Source: Roseateles terrae
GTDB lineage: Bacteria > Pseudomonadota > Gammaproteobacteria > Burkholderiales > Burkholderiaceae_C
Reading direction: 5' to 3'
Length of the DNA stretch: 64,000 bases
Assembly: GCF_014192155.1 (NCBI RefSeq)
Contig: NZ_JACHXO010000001.1
Span: 522,069 to 586,068 of the forward strand
A program made the translations under genes and the position numbers. Positions 47,874 to 58,427 of the stretch are shown here, one piece after another. The notes under the pieces were generated by a model that was not told where the DNA came from, did no database searches, and was given only the letters and a program-made list of their open reading frames with translations. Each line of letters opens with the position of its first letter. Position 1 is the first letter of the stretch.

Positions 47874-47903
47874 CTTGTACGCAGGGCGAGGCGCAATGGA
47901 TCT
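47874..47903 (-). promoter_or_regulatory. Sigma-E-like promoter of the methyltransferase-DUF1295 operon
   Basis: On the minus strand: AGATCC (47903-47898), 18-bp spacer, TACAAG (47879-47874). The -10 is identical to that at 42613-42608. Confidence 0.65.
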
Positions 47904-48012
47904 GCGTGCTTCAATTTGCGCGCTTTTATCGATTCAGTCACGACTGAACTGCCATAAATATCAATGCGCCGGACCGCTCACTCGTATAGTGGGTGTTCAG
48001 AGAGGTGTGCCC

Positions 48013-48384
48013 ATGAAGAAAGTGTTGGTGGTCGACGACCACGCCGACATCCGGCGACTCATCCGCATGACGCTCGACTTCGAGGACTTCGAAGTGCGCG
48101 AGGCGCCGGATGGTCTGGAGGCGCTAGCCGTCCTGCAGGGCTGGACGCCGGACGCCATCCTCATCGATGTGATGATGCCGGGCATGGACGGTTTCACCTT
48201 GTGCCGCACCATTCGCGAGCAGCCAGCCACCCGCCACATTCCGGTGCTGTTCCTCAGCGCCCGCGGCCATGCCCGGGATACCGCTGAAGGGCTGAAGGCG
48301 GGCGCCAGCGCCTACCTGATCAAGCCTTTCAGTCCCCTCCAGCTGATCCACGAACTGAGCCGCGCCAGCGCCAAGGCGGCATGA
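48013..48384 (+). CDS. Single-domain response regulator
   Basis: 123 residues, a receiver domain only: acidic pair D8-D9 (LVVDDH), phosphoacceptor Asp52 (LIDVMMPG), and Lys104 in YLIKPF. With no output domain it would act by protein contact, most simply relaying signal between the kinase at 49990 and the HD-GYP enzyme whose ATG overlaps its stop (ATGA). AGAGG lies upstream of ATG 48013. First gene of the signalling operon. Confidence 0.92.
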   Translation: MKKVLVVDDHADIRRLIRMTLDFEDFEVREAPDGLEALAVLQGWTPDAILIDVMMPGMDGFTLCRTIREQPATRHIPVLFLSARGHARDTAEGLKAGASAYLIKPFSPLQLIHELSRASAKAA

Positions 48385-49133
48385 GCGCATCTCCCATGGC
48401 CGACACCAATTCTTATGACGCCCAGGCGTTTGCCCAGATGGAGCGCATCGTCTCGGACCTGCGCATCATGTATCGTGAGCGCAATGAGGCCCTGCGCCAG
48501 GTCACTCGCGCCCACCACGACGCGCTGATGCGGCTGGCCCGCGCGGCCGAACTCCGCGACGACGACACCGGCGTGCACATCTTCCGCATCGGCTATCTGG
48601 CTGAAGCGCTGGCGCTGAAGCTGGAGCAGGGCGAAGCCTTTGGGCGACTGCTGCGCAGTGCCGCCCCCATGCATGACATCGGCAAGATCGGCATTCCGGA
48701 CCATGTGCTGAAGAAGCAGGGACCGTTGACGCCGGAGGAGCGGGCCATCATGAACCGTCATCCCGAGATTGGCGCGGACATCCTGGGCCGGTCCAACATC
48801 CCCTTGTTCCTGCTGGCGGCGGAGGTGGCGCAATGCCATCACGAGCGCTGGAACGGGCTGGGCTACCCGTGCGGGCTCAAGGGCGAGGACATTCCCATTT
48901 CCGCCCGCATCGTGGCGGTGGCCGATTTCTTCGATGCACTCGCCATGGACCGCTGCTACCGGCCCGCCTTTGCGCCGGAAGTGGCACTGGGCATGCTGCA
49001 GGAAGAAAGTGGCAAAGCCTTCGACCCGCGGGTGGTGCAGGCCTTCACCCAGCACTTCGAAGAGCTGCTGGCCCTGCGGGACCGCATCAACGCGGCGCCG
49101 CCGACGCATGACGAATTGCTGGGCAACTTCTGA
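48381..49133 (+). CDS. HD-GYP domain cyclic-di-GMP phosphodiesterase
   Basis: 250 residues. A short helical lead (1-45) precedes the HD-GYP domain: His98-Asp99 in MHDIGKIGIPD, His127 (NRHPEIG), His153-His154 and the GYP signature at 160-162 (HHERWNGLGYP). It hydrolyses cyclic di-GMP, relieving sessile behaviour. The receiver domain usually fused to such proteins is here the separate preceding gene, with 4-bp overlap. Metal ligands appear complete, so activity is likely. Confidence 0.92.
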   Translation: MSASPMADTNSYDAQAFAQMERIVSDLRIMYRERNEALRQVTRAHHDALMRLARAAELRDDDTGVHIFRIGYLAEALALKLEQGEAFGRLLRSAAPMHDIGKIGIPDHVLKKQGPLTPEERAIMNRHPEIGADILGRSNIPLFLLAAEVAQCHHERWNGLGYPCGLKGEDIPISARIVAVADFFDALAMDRCYRPAFAPEVALGMLQEESGKAFDPRVVQAFTQHFEELLALRDRINAAPPTHDELLGNF

Positions 49134-49146
49134 CAGGGAGGTCACC

Positions 49147-49986
49147 ATGCTGCGAGCTTTTTTCCTGACGCTGATGGTGGGGATAGCGATGGCCGCGCCC
49201 GGCATCACCGCTGCGCAGCCGCCGGCACCGTCTCAGACCCAGGCCCCGCCTGCCAACCTCTCCACCCCGGTGCTGACCCGGCTCAAGGCGACCGGTGAAC
49301 TGTCGGTCTGCATCTGGCCGGACTACTACGGCATCACCTTCCGCAACCCATACTCCGGCCAGTTGACCGGCATCGACGTCGAGCTGTCAGAGGCCTTCGC
49401 GAAGGACCTCGGGGTGAAGCTCCGTTATGTCGAATCGTCCTTTGCCACCCTGATCGATGACGTCACCCAGGGCCGTTGCGATGTGGCCATGTTTGCCATC
49501 GGCGTGACGCCACAACGTCGTGAACGGCTGGCCTTCAGCACCCCCTACCTGCAGAGCGACATCTACGGCATCACCACCCGCTCCAGCCGGCTGGTGAAGT
49601 CCTGGGACGACATCGACCAGCCGGGCGTGGCGGTGGCCGTGCAGGCGGGCACCTTCATGGAGCCGGTGATGGCTGAGCGACTCAAGCAGGCGCGTCTGGT
49701 GGTCATCCGGCCGCCCAAGACCCGCGAAGCCGAGCTGGCCGCCGGACGGGTGGATGTCTTCATGACCGACTATCCCTACAGCCGCCGGCTGCTGGAAAAC
49801 GCCGACTGGATGCGGCTGATCCCCCCACCCAAGCCCTTCCATGTGATCCCCTACGCCTATGCGGTCCGACCCGGTGATGACGCCTGGCTGGCCCGCATCA
49901 ACACCTTTGTCGCGGCCATCAAGGCGGATGGCCGGCTGGCCGCTGCCGCGCGCCGCAACGGCCTGACCGACATCGTCGCCCGCTGA
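49147..49986 (+). CDS. Periplasmic amino-acid-type solute-binding protein
   Basis: 279 residues. Signal peptide (LTLMVGIAMAAPGITA), then an SBP_bac_3 fold: GELSVCIWPDYYGITFRNPY, LTGIDVELSEAFAKDLGVKL, CDVAMFAIGVTPQRRERLAF and VFMTDYPYSRRLL. AGGGAGG lies before ATG 49147. Placed between a phosphodiesterase and a membrane kinase with no permease, it is more likely a ligand sensor for the kinase than a transport component (inference from context). Confidence 0.88.
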   Translation: MLRAFFLTLMVGIAMAAPGITAAQPPAPSQTQAPPANLSTPVLTRLKATGELSVCIWPDYYGITFRNPYSGQLTGIDVELSEAFAKDLGVKLRYVESSFATLIDDVTQGRCDVAMFAIGVTPQRRERLAFSTPYLQSDIYGITTRSSRLVKSWDDIDQPGVAVAVQAGTFMEPVMAERLKQARLVVIRPPKTREAELAAGRVDVFMTDYPYSRRLLENADWMRLIPPPKPFHVIPYAYAVRPGDDAWLARINTFVAAIKADGRLAAAARRNGLTDIVAR

Positions 49987-49989
49987 GCC

Positions 49990-52473
<2,484 letters not shown>

Positions 52474-52490
52474 CCCGTTATCGTGATGAC

Positions 52491-52508
52491 GCGGCTCTGC
52501 CGCTTTTT
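52491..52508 (+). terminator. Intrinsic terminator of the signalling operon
   Basis: GCGGC-TCT-GCCGC followed by TTTTT, 17 bp after the kinase stop. Stem is short (5 bp) but GC-only. Confidence 0.65.
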
Positions 52509-52540
52509 GGCGGCGTGTGGCCGCATCTGCAGGCACGTCC

Positions 52541-54670
52541 TCACAGTACGGCTTCCCGGTGCCACAGGCTCAGCAGAAATCTCAGACCATCGCCCAGCCA
52601 GGAGCTTCGTTCTGAGGCGGACAGGTGCACCGAGCCGAAAATTTCCCGCTGGGGGGCTGCTTCACTGCCGCAGCGGTCGAGCCGCAGATGAAAGGTGGGG
52701 CGCACCGGCGCATCCCGGCCGTCCTGCAGGCGTTGCACCGGGATCGGGCCGCCATGCACATCGGCCAGGCCGGTTTCCTCCAGCGTGGCCAGTTGCACCG
52801 GATCCACCCGGGTCAGTTCACAGCGACGACTGCGTTCTTCCGGCACGGCCGGCACGAAGGTGCCGGTGATGCCGCTCATGAGCCCTTGCAGTGCCGCTTC
52901 GTCGGCATAGGCGTCGACCTTCAAGCCGCCGACACCGGCCACACTCAGCAGACGCTCCCCACCCGGCACCCACACGCCGGGGTGCAGTCCTTCGGCTACT
53001 TCCACGACGGTGCCGGCAAACGGGGCCCGCACGGCGAGGCGCTCTCGCTGGGCACGCAGTCCGTCCAGCTCTGCGACCGCGCCTTCCCACTGTTTGCGCA
53101 GCGCCGGTCCAAGATCGCGCAGCCGCTCGTCGAAGGGCTGTTGCTCCAGTTGCAGCCGCAGTTGCTGTTCCTGCACCACCGCCTGCTGCCATTGCATCTC
53201 CAGCTCGGGCGAGCGCAGCTGCAGCAGCAGGTCGCCGGCCTTCACCCTCCGGCCTTGCTGCGGGGCCTCGTTGACCACCTGAGCCGCATGGCTCGCCACC
53301 ACCACCTGGACCTCGCTCGGGGACAACACCGCCGGCAGACGGACCGAGGTGCGCCAGGGCCAGCACAGCAGGATCAATGCCGCGCCCAGCACCAGCAGCG
53401 TGCGACGCGACGCCCGGCTCCAGCGCCAGCGCTGACGCTGCTCCCACCAAGCCTGAAGCTCCCGCCAGATCGGCCGGGCGATGAACCACAGCAGCTCCAC
53501 CGCCAGCAGCACCAGGCCCAGCGCCTTGAAGAAGGCGTGATAGACCAGCAGCGCAATGCCGAAGAACAGCACCAGCCGGTAGAGCCAGGTGGCCAGTGCA
53601 AAAGCGATCAGGCCGCGACGGCGCGACGGGCTGAAGCGTTCGGGCGGCGGGTCGCCCCAGCCAAAGAGCGCTTCCCGCATCCACCAGCGTCCCAGCGCAA
53701 AGGAGCGCTCATGCAGGTTGGGCATGTTCAGCGCGTCGGAAAGCAGGAAGTAACCGTCGAAGCGCATGAACGGACTGGCGTTGATCGCCAGCGTCAACAC
53801 CCAGGTGGTGGTGGCCAGCAGGAAGGCGCCAGACCGGATCGGCGCCCAGGCCGGTGTGTCCGGCAGCAGGCTCCAGGCCAGCAGCGCCACCGATGCCAGC
53901 GCCAGTTCACTGAGCATGCCCGCCGCGCCGACCCACAGGCGCTGCCTTCGGGAGGTGAGCTTCCAGGCTTCGTTGGTGTCGGTATAGAGCACCGGCCACA
54001 TCACCAGAAAGGCCACGCCCATGGTGGGCACCCGGCAGCCGAAGTGGGTGGCGGTGAAGGCGTGGCCCAGCTCATGCAGCACCTTGGCGCCGCTCAGAGC
54101 GAGGCCCACGGCCAGCAGGCCTTCCCAGCTGGCGTAGCTGGTGAGGGTGTGGCTGAACTCGTCCCAGCGGCGGCTCGCCATGACCAGCCCCAGCAGGGTC
54201 AGCACGGCGCAGGTCAGCCAGAAACCGGGCTGGAAGGCCCAGCGCACCCAGCGGCTCATGCGCTGCAGCCAATGCATCGGCTGCAGCAGCGGAATGCGGA
54301 AGAACAGATAGTGCTTGAGCAGCCACTGCCCGGCGGACATGCGGGTGGCGTTGGCATAGGCGGTCAACTGGTCGGTGTGGCTCGCGTCGGACGCCACCAG
54401 CAGGTGGTTGCGGCGCAGCATCTGCAGCACCGCCAGCAGGTCGTTCTCGCCCAGGCGCAGCGTGGTGTCACGTGCCACCGCAGCCAGCAGCTCGCGCGGG
54501 TCCGATAGATGCCAGCGCGAGAGCAGCTCGAACGCCGGCCAGCTCAGCGCATAGAAGCGATGGCTGGCCGGGTCATGCAGCGTCCAGGTCGGTGAGCCAT
54601 CGTCGGCTTCCGGGCCGGGATGCAGCGCCAGGTCTTCCCGCAGCGGCGGCAGTGTCACCAGCCCAGCCAT
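52541..54670 (-). CDS. PqqD-like / M50 site-2 protease / HlyD chimeric membrane protein
   Basis: 709 residues. N-terminal PqqD-like domain (about 10-95: WTLHDPASHRFYALSWPAFE); M50 metalloprotease membrane domain with His199, Glu200, His203 (KVLHELGHAFT) and the later FMRFDGYFLLSDAL carrying the third ligand; several membrane segments to about 425. Then a HlyD-type adaptor (about 430-600: LRAQRERLAVRAPFAGTVVE, VAEGLHPGVWVPGGERLLSV). Such proteins are annotated as putative peptide zinc metalloproteases and may process or guide exported polypeptides. Last gene of the adhesin/secretion operon, overlapping the HlyD gene by 16 bp. Its role with TolC here is inference. Confidence 0.88.
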   Translation of the reverse strand: MAGLVTLPPLREDLALHPGPEADDGSPTWTLHDPASHRFYALSWPAFELLSRWHLSDPRELLAAVARDTTLRLGENDLLAVLQMLRRNHLLVASDASHTDQLTAYANATRMSAGQWLLKHYLFFRIPLLQPMHWLQRMSRWVRWAFQPGFWLTCAVLTLLGLVMASRRWDEFSHTLTSYASWEGLLAVGLALSGAKVLHELGHAFTATHFGCRVPTMGVAFLVMWPVLYTDTNEAWKLTSRRQRLWVGAAGMLSELALASVALLAWSLLPDTPAWAPIRSGAFLLATTTWVLTLAINASPFMRFDGYFLLSDALNMPNLHERSFALGRWWMREALFGWGDPPPERFSPSRRRGLIAFALATWLYRLVLFFGIALLVYHAFFKALGLVLLAVELLWFIARPIWRELQAWWEQRQRWRWSRASRRTLLVLGAALILLCWPWRTSVRLPAVLSPSEVQVVVASHAAQVVNEAPQQGRRVKAGDLLLQLRSPELEMQWQQAVVQEQQLRLQLEQQPFDERLRDLGPALRKQWEGAVAELDGLRAQRERLAVRAPFAGTVVEVAEGLHPGVWVPGGERLLSVAGVGGLKVDAYADEAALQGLMSGITGTFVPAVPEERSRRCELTRVDPVQLATLEETGLADVHGGPIPVQRLQDGRDAPVRPTFHLRLDRCGSEAAPQREIFGSVHLSASERSSWLGDGLRFLLSLWHREAVL

Positions 54671-55989
54671 TGCCTCACCGTGGACAGCGGCCGCCGCAGG
54701 GCCACGTAGATCAGCGGTGCCCAGCCACCGTAGACCCGGGCGCTTCCGAGTTGCCCGATGCGGGGCAGCGGCTGGTCGGTGCGAAAACTCGCCTTGATGC
54801 GGTAGGCCATGAAGCCCTCGCGGGTGGCTTCGGCCCGGTAGGAGACGCTCTCCACCCGCGCGTCGAAGGACTGCATCGGCGCGCCCTGGGGATGCAGCGT
54901 CAGCGTGTCGCCGGGCGACACTGGCAGGCGGTCCGCCGCCGGCATCCAGGCCACCAGCTCCACCCGCGCCGGGTCAGCCACGAGCAGCACCCGCTCGCCC
55001 AGGGTGACCGCCTTGCCGATCCAGTCATTGGCATCAGCGAACACCGCGATGCCAGCCCGGTCCGACTTGACCTGTACCCGTGCGAGCTGCTCGGCGGTGT
55101 AGTCCAGCTCGACCGATTTTTCCTGCACCTTGCCGCGCCGCAGCACCAGCTCAGCGCGGGTTTTGTCGTTGGTCACCGCCGCCTGGGCGGATTGGCGGTA
55201 TTCCTCCTGCGCCGTGTCGACGGCCTTGCGGGCCACCTCCAGACGGGCGCGCAGGGCGGTGGTGTCCAGGCTGAAGAGTGGCGTGCCGGCCTGCACCGGC
55301 TGGTTGGGCCGGATGTCGAAACGGTCGATGACGCCGTCCAGCGGCGCACGCACGACGAATGGCTCGAACGGCACGACCTCCGCCTGGGCCAGGGCCGACA
55401 GACGCATCGGGCATAGGCTCACCAGCAGGGCGCCTGCCAGCAGCCAACGGCGCGTCTTGCGTTTGCGCAGCAGCGGCGCGAGGCCTTCCCGCCACGGATG
55501 GCGGGGCTGCAGCGCGTCGAGCGCATGGCCGTAGGCATGGGCCAGTTCACCGAGCAGTCCGATTTCATGCGGGGACCACGGCGTGTCGCGCGCCAGCAGC
55601 AGGCCGGCCGCCGCGGGACGATCGCCGGCGGGCAGCGGCAGCCAGAGGGCATGCGCGGGCAACCAGCTGGCCCAGTCGGCGCGCACGGTCTCGGGCAGGG
55701 CACCGATGACGACTTCGCCTGCCGGCGTCGCTTCCCGCATCAGATGGCGGAACAGCGGCGCCAGCCACTGGATGTAGGGCGCCTGGGGATCGGGTTGGGG
55801 CGGCCCGGAGACGGCCATGACCTGGCCGAGCCCCGTGGCGGTCCACATCGCTGCCTGGCGGTAGGCCACCAGCTGCAGCGTTTCATTCACCGCCACGAAG
55901 CCCAGCGCCTGCGGCGTGCCTGCCTGCCGGGCACGCCGCTGCAACTGCAGCAGCGTGACCAGGGGAGCCGAACGTTCCGGCGCGGTCAT
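54655..55989 (-). CDS. HlyD-family membrane fusion protein with N-terminal GAF-like domain
   Basis: 444 residues. The first 165 residues (LGFVAVNETLQLVAYRQAAM, WLPLPAGDRPAAAGLLLARD) look like a GAF-type cytoplasmic domain; a membrane segment (WLLAGALLVSLCPMRLSALA) follows. The periplasmic adaptor comes next: barrel-sandwich VRAPLDGVIDRFDIRPNQPV, a coiled-coil hairpin around 250-310, and beta-barrel strands. It would bridge an inner-membrane partner to TolC. The GAF-like part could sense cytoplasmic ligand (inference). Starts 10 bp after the upstream adaptor's stop and overlaps the M50 gene. Confidence 0.82.
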   Translation of the reverse strand: MTAPERSAPLVTLLQLQRRARQAGTPQALGFVAVNETLQLVAYRQAAMWTATGLGQVMAVSGPPQPDPQAPYIQWLAPLFRHLMREATPAGEVVIGALPETVRADWASWLPAHALWLPLPAGDRPAAAGLLLARDTPWSPHEIGLLGELAHAYGHALDALQPRHPWREGLAPLLRKRKTRRWLLAGALLVSLCPMRLSALAQAEVVPFEPFVVRAPLDGVIDRFDIRPNQPVQAGTPLFSLDTTALRARLEVARKAVDTAQEEYRQSAQAAVTNDKTRAELVLRRGKVQEKSVELDYTAEQLARVQVKSDRAGIAVFADANDWIGKAVTLGERVLLVADPARVELVAWMPAADRLPVSPGDTLTLHPQGAPMQSFDARVESVSYRAEATREGFMAYRIKASFRTDQPLPRIGQLGSARVYGGWAPLIYVALRRPLSTVRQWLGW

Positions 55990-55999
55990 GCTCCGGCCC

Positions 56000-56851
56000 T
56001 CACGGATGCGGCGGAAACACCGCCCAGCCGCTCATGCCGGGCAGCAGGCCCGGCTGGCTGCCGTCCATCACGCCGAAGACGCCGACGGTCTGGCTGACCG
56101 GATCAATCTGCGCACCCAGGCGCTGCACCTTGGCGGGATAGCGCTTGCCCAGTTCTTCCACATCCACCTGGAAGGCGGCACCAGGGCGCAGCCACGCCAG
56201 CCAGCGGGAGGGCACGATCATCTGCACTTCCAGCTGTCCGGTTTCGATGATGTCCAGCAGCGGATTGCCGGGGGACACGAACTGATGGGCCGCCACATGC
56301 CGCTTGGCCACGCGGCCCGCAAACGGCGCCGAGATGTTGCAGCGGCTGACCAGCATCTTGTTGCCCGCCAGCTCGGCCTGCGCTTCCTTCAGTCGCGCCT
56401 GGCCTTGCTGCACTTCCAGGGCGCCGATCGAGTTGAGCTCGGCCAGCCGCTGGTTGGAGGCCACCAGCGCGCCGGCGGCTTCCACCGCGGCTTCGGCCTT
56501 CTTCTGCTGGCTCTGGTGCAGCGAGCAGTCCAGCCCCACCAGCAGCTCTCCGGCCCGGAAGGCGTCGCCTTCCCGCAGGCGCAGTGTGGCCACGCGAGCG
56601 GGGATCTCCGCGGCGATGGTCACGCTGTTGCGTGCACTCAGCTGCGTACGGATGCGGCCGTCCTTGTCGCTACTTGCGCCACTGTTGCCGCTGGTGCCGG
56701 TGCTCATGCTGCCAGCGCCGACGTTCGCGGCCGCTGGCGCTGGCCGGGGGGCGTTCTGTGCGTGGGCGGAGGCGGCCAGCACCACCATCCAGCCCGTCAT
56801 CATGATGCCCAGGCCCCACTGCCGGCTCAGGGCATCCCATCCGTCTCTCAT
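56000..56851 (-). CDS. Periplasmic adaptor protein (RND/HlyD-type)
   Basis: 283 residues. Signal segment (MMTGWMVVLAASAHAQ), a Ser/Gly/Ala linker, then the adaptor core: VTIAAEIPARVATLRLREGD, LLVGLDCSLHQSQQKKAEAA (coiled-coil hairpin) and CNISAPFAGRVAKRHVAAHQ (lipoyl half). Small for the family, with a short hairpin. Overlaps the tolC stop by 4 bp. No RND pump gene is nearby, so it likely serves the M50-HlyD/HlyD complex and TolC in export of the upstream surface protein. Confidence 0.87.
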   Translation of the reverse strand: MRDGWDALSRQWGLGIMMTGWMVVLAASAHAQNAPRPAPAAANVGAGSMSTGTSGNSGASSDKDGRIRTQLSARNSVTIAAEIPARVATLRLREGDAFRAGELLVGLDCSLHQSQQKKAEAAVEAAGALVASNQRLAELNSIGALEVQQGQARLKEAQAELAGNKMLVSRCNISAPFAGRVAKRHVAAHQFVSPGNPLLDIIETGQLEVQMIVPSRWLAWLRPGAAFQVDVEELGKRYPAKVQRLGAQIDPVSQTVGVFGVMDGSQPGLLPGMSGWAVFPPHP

Positions 56852-58395
56852 GCACCGCCCTCGGGATTCATCGTCTTGGTCCAGTTCTGCTCGGATGCCT
56901 TCACCGCCTCGCCCAGGCTCTTGAGGTCATACCCAGGGACCGACTGGGGCAGGGGATCGAGCCCCAGCGTGGCCACCAGCTGGCTGTAGGCGCCTTGCAG
57001 GGCGCCATAGGTCTGATAGAGGCGCAGCTCGGACATCATCGCCGCGGCGGAGGCCCGGATCTCTTCCAGCTTGCCCTGGCTGTTGGCCGTGGCGGCATTG
57101 CGGGTGTAGCCCAGAATGCGCTGCTCGACGCCATTGAGCTGCTCGGTGAGTTCGAACTGCCGCAGGCGGCCCTGATAGTCCAGACGCGCCACATGCACCT
57201 GCGTCAGCACCGCCATGTTCAGGGCCAGGCGCTGCTGACGGGCGAGGTCCAGCTGGGCCTGTGCCATGCCCCGGATGTTGCTGGCGTTCAGCACGTTGAA
57301 GAGGTTCCAGCCCACGCGCAGGCCGGCATCGCCCCACTGGCGATTGACCAGGAAGCTGTTGCTGTCGTAATGGCCGCCCACGCTGATTTCCAGGCCGGGC
57401 AGCAGCTTGGCCAGCGCCTTGCGGGTTTCCAGCACGCCGATGCGCTCGTTGTACTGAGCCTCCACCAGTTCCGGACGGCGCATCAGCGCCGCTTCTTCCA
57501 TGCTGGCAGGGGCCAGCGTGATCCGCGGGGCCTGCATGCTGGTGGGCATCTGCACGGTGAAGCCCTGGCCCGGTTCCAGGTTCATCAACGCGGCCAGGCG
57601 CGGCTTGGCCTGGGCCAGTTCATCCCGCACGGCTTCCAGCTGACGCACGATGTCCAGCAGCTGTCGCTGATAGTTCAGTGCCTCCAGCGGGGAGCGGAGC
57701 TTCTCCACTTCCACCTTGCGCGAGTCGTCCAGTGCGCGGCGGGTGGTTTCCAGCACCGGCTCGATCTTGCCTTCGAGCATCTGCGCGCCGGCAGCCTGCC
57801 AGTAGGCTTGCGCGGTCTGCTGCATCAGCAGATGCAGCACCTTGCGGCGACGTTCCTCGGCCACCAGCACCCGGTCCGCCTGCTGGCGGGCCCCGAAGTA
57901 GCTGACACCGAAGTCCAGCACGTTCCAGCTCAGGGTCAGGTCGGCCGTATTGCGCTCACGGTCGCTGGAGGTGGAGGGTTCCAGGGACTGTTGGCCGCTC
58001 AGCACGCTGCGCGATGACGATGCAAGTTCGCTGTCCCGCCAGCTGTAGCCCGCCTGCAGCGTCAGCTTCGGCAGCAGGTCGCTGCGGGTGAGGTCCAGTT
58101 GGCGCTGGGCCACCGCGGCTTCCATCAGCTTGACGCGATGGTCGAGGTTGTACTTGATGGCCCGCGCCATCGCTTCTTCCAGCGAGATCGGGCCCGCGAT
58201 GGGCTCCTGCTGGCTGGTCAGCGTCTGGCGGTCCGCCTGGATCAAGCTCTGGCGCTCCTCGGCGGTCAAGGCCTGGGGGGCGACCGCGCAGCCGGTGAGG
58301 GCGGCAGCCACCACGGCCATCACGGCCAGGGCCACCCGGCTGGGGCGACCCGGCAGGGGACCGCGGAGCATCGAGTCCTTCGTTTCCATCGTCAT
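56848..58395 (-). CDS. TolC-family outer-membrane efflux protein
   Basis: 515 residues from ATG 58395 (GAGGAG upstream). Signal peptide with lipobox LTGC (Cys36), then the TolC repeats: ISLEEAMARAIKYNLDHRVK with VAQRQLDLTRSDLLPKLTLQ in the first half, and the matching second repeat NERIGVLETRKALAKLLPGL. It forms the outer-membrane channel-tunnel. It follows the giant adhesin gene by 32 bp and overlaps the adaptor gene, implying a dedicated export channel. Confidence 0.92.
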   Translation of the reverse strand: MTMETKDSMLRGPLPGRPSRVALAVMAVVAAALTGCAVAPQALTAEERQSLIQADRQTLTSQQEPIAGPISLEEAMARAIKYNLDHRVKLMEAAVAQRQLDLTRSDLLPKLTLQAGYSWRDSELASSSRSVLSGQQSLEPSTSSDRERNTADLTLSWNVLDFGVSYFGARQQADRVLVAEERRRKVLHLLMQQTAQAYWQAAGAQMLEGKIEPVLETTRRALDDSRKVEVEKLRSPLEALNYQRQLLDIVRQLEAVRDELAQAKPRLAALMNLEPGQGFTVQMPTSMQAPRITLAPASMEEAALMRRPELVEAQYNERIGVLETRKALAKLLPGLEISVGGHYDSNSFLVNRQWGDAGLRVGWNLFNVLNASNIRGMAQAQLDLARQQRLALNMAVLTQVHVARLDYQGRLRQFELTEQLNGVEQRILGYTRNAATANSQGKLEEIRASAAAMMSELRLYQTYGALQGAYSQLVATLGLDPLPQSVPGYDLKSLGEAVKASEQNWTKTMNPEGGA

Positions 58396-58427
58396 CTTGT
58401 GCTTCTCCTCTGAATGCATCGTGGGAT

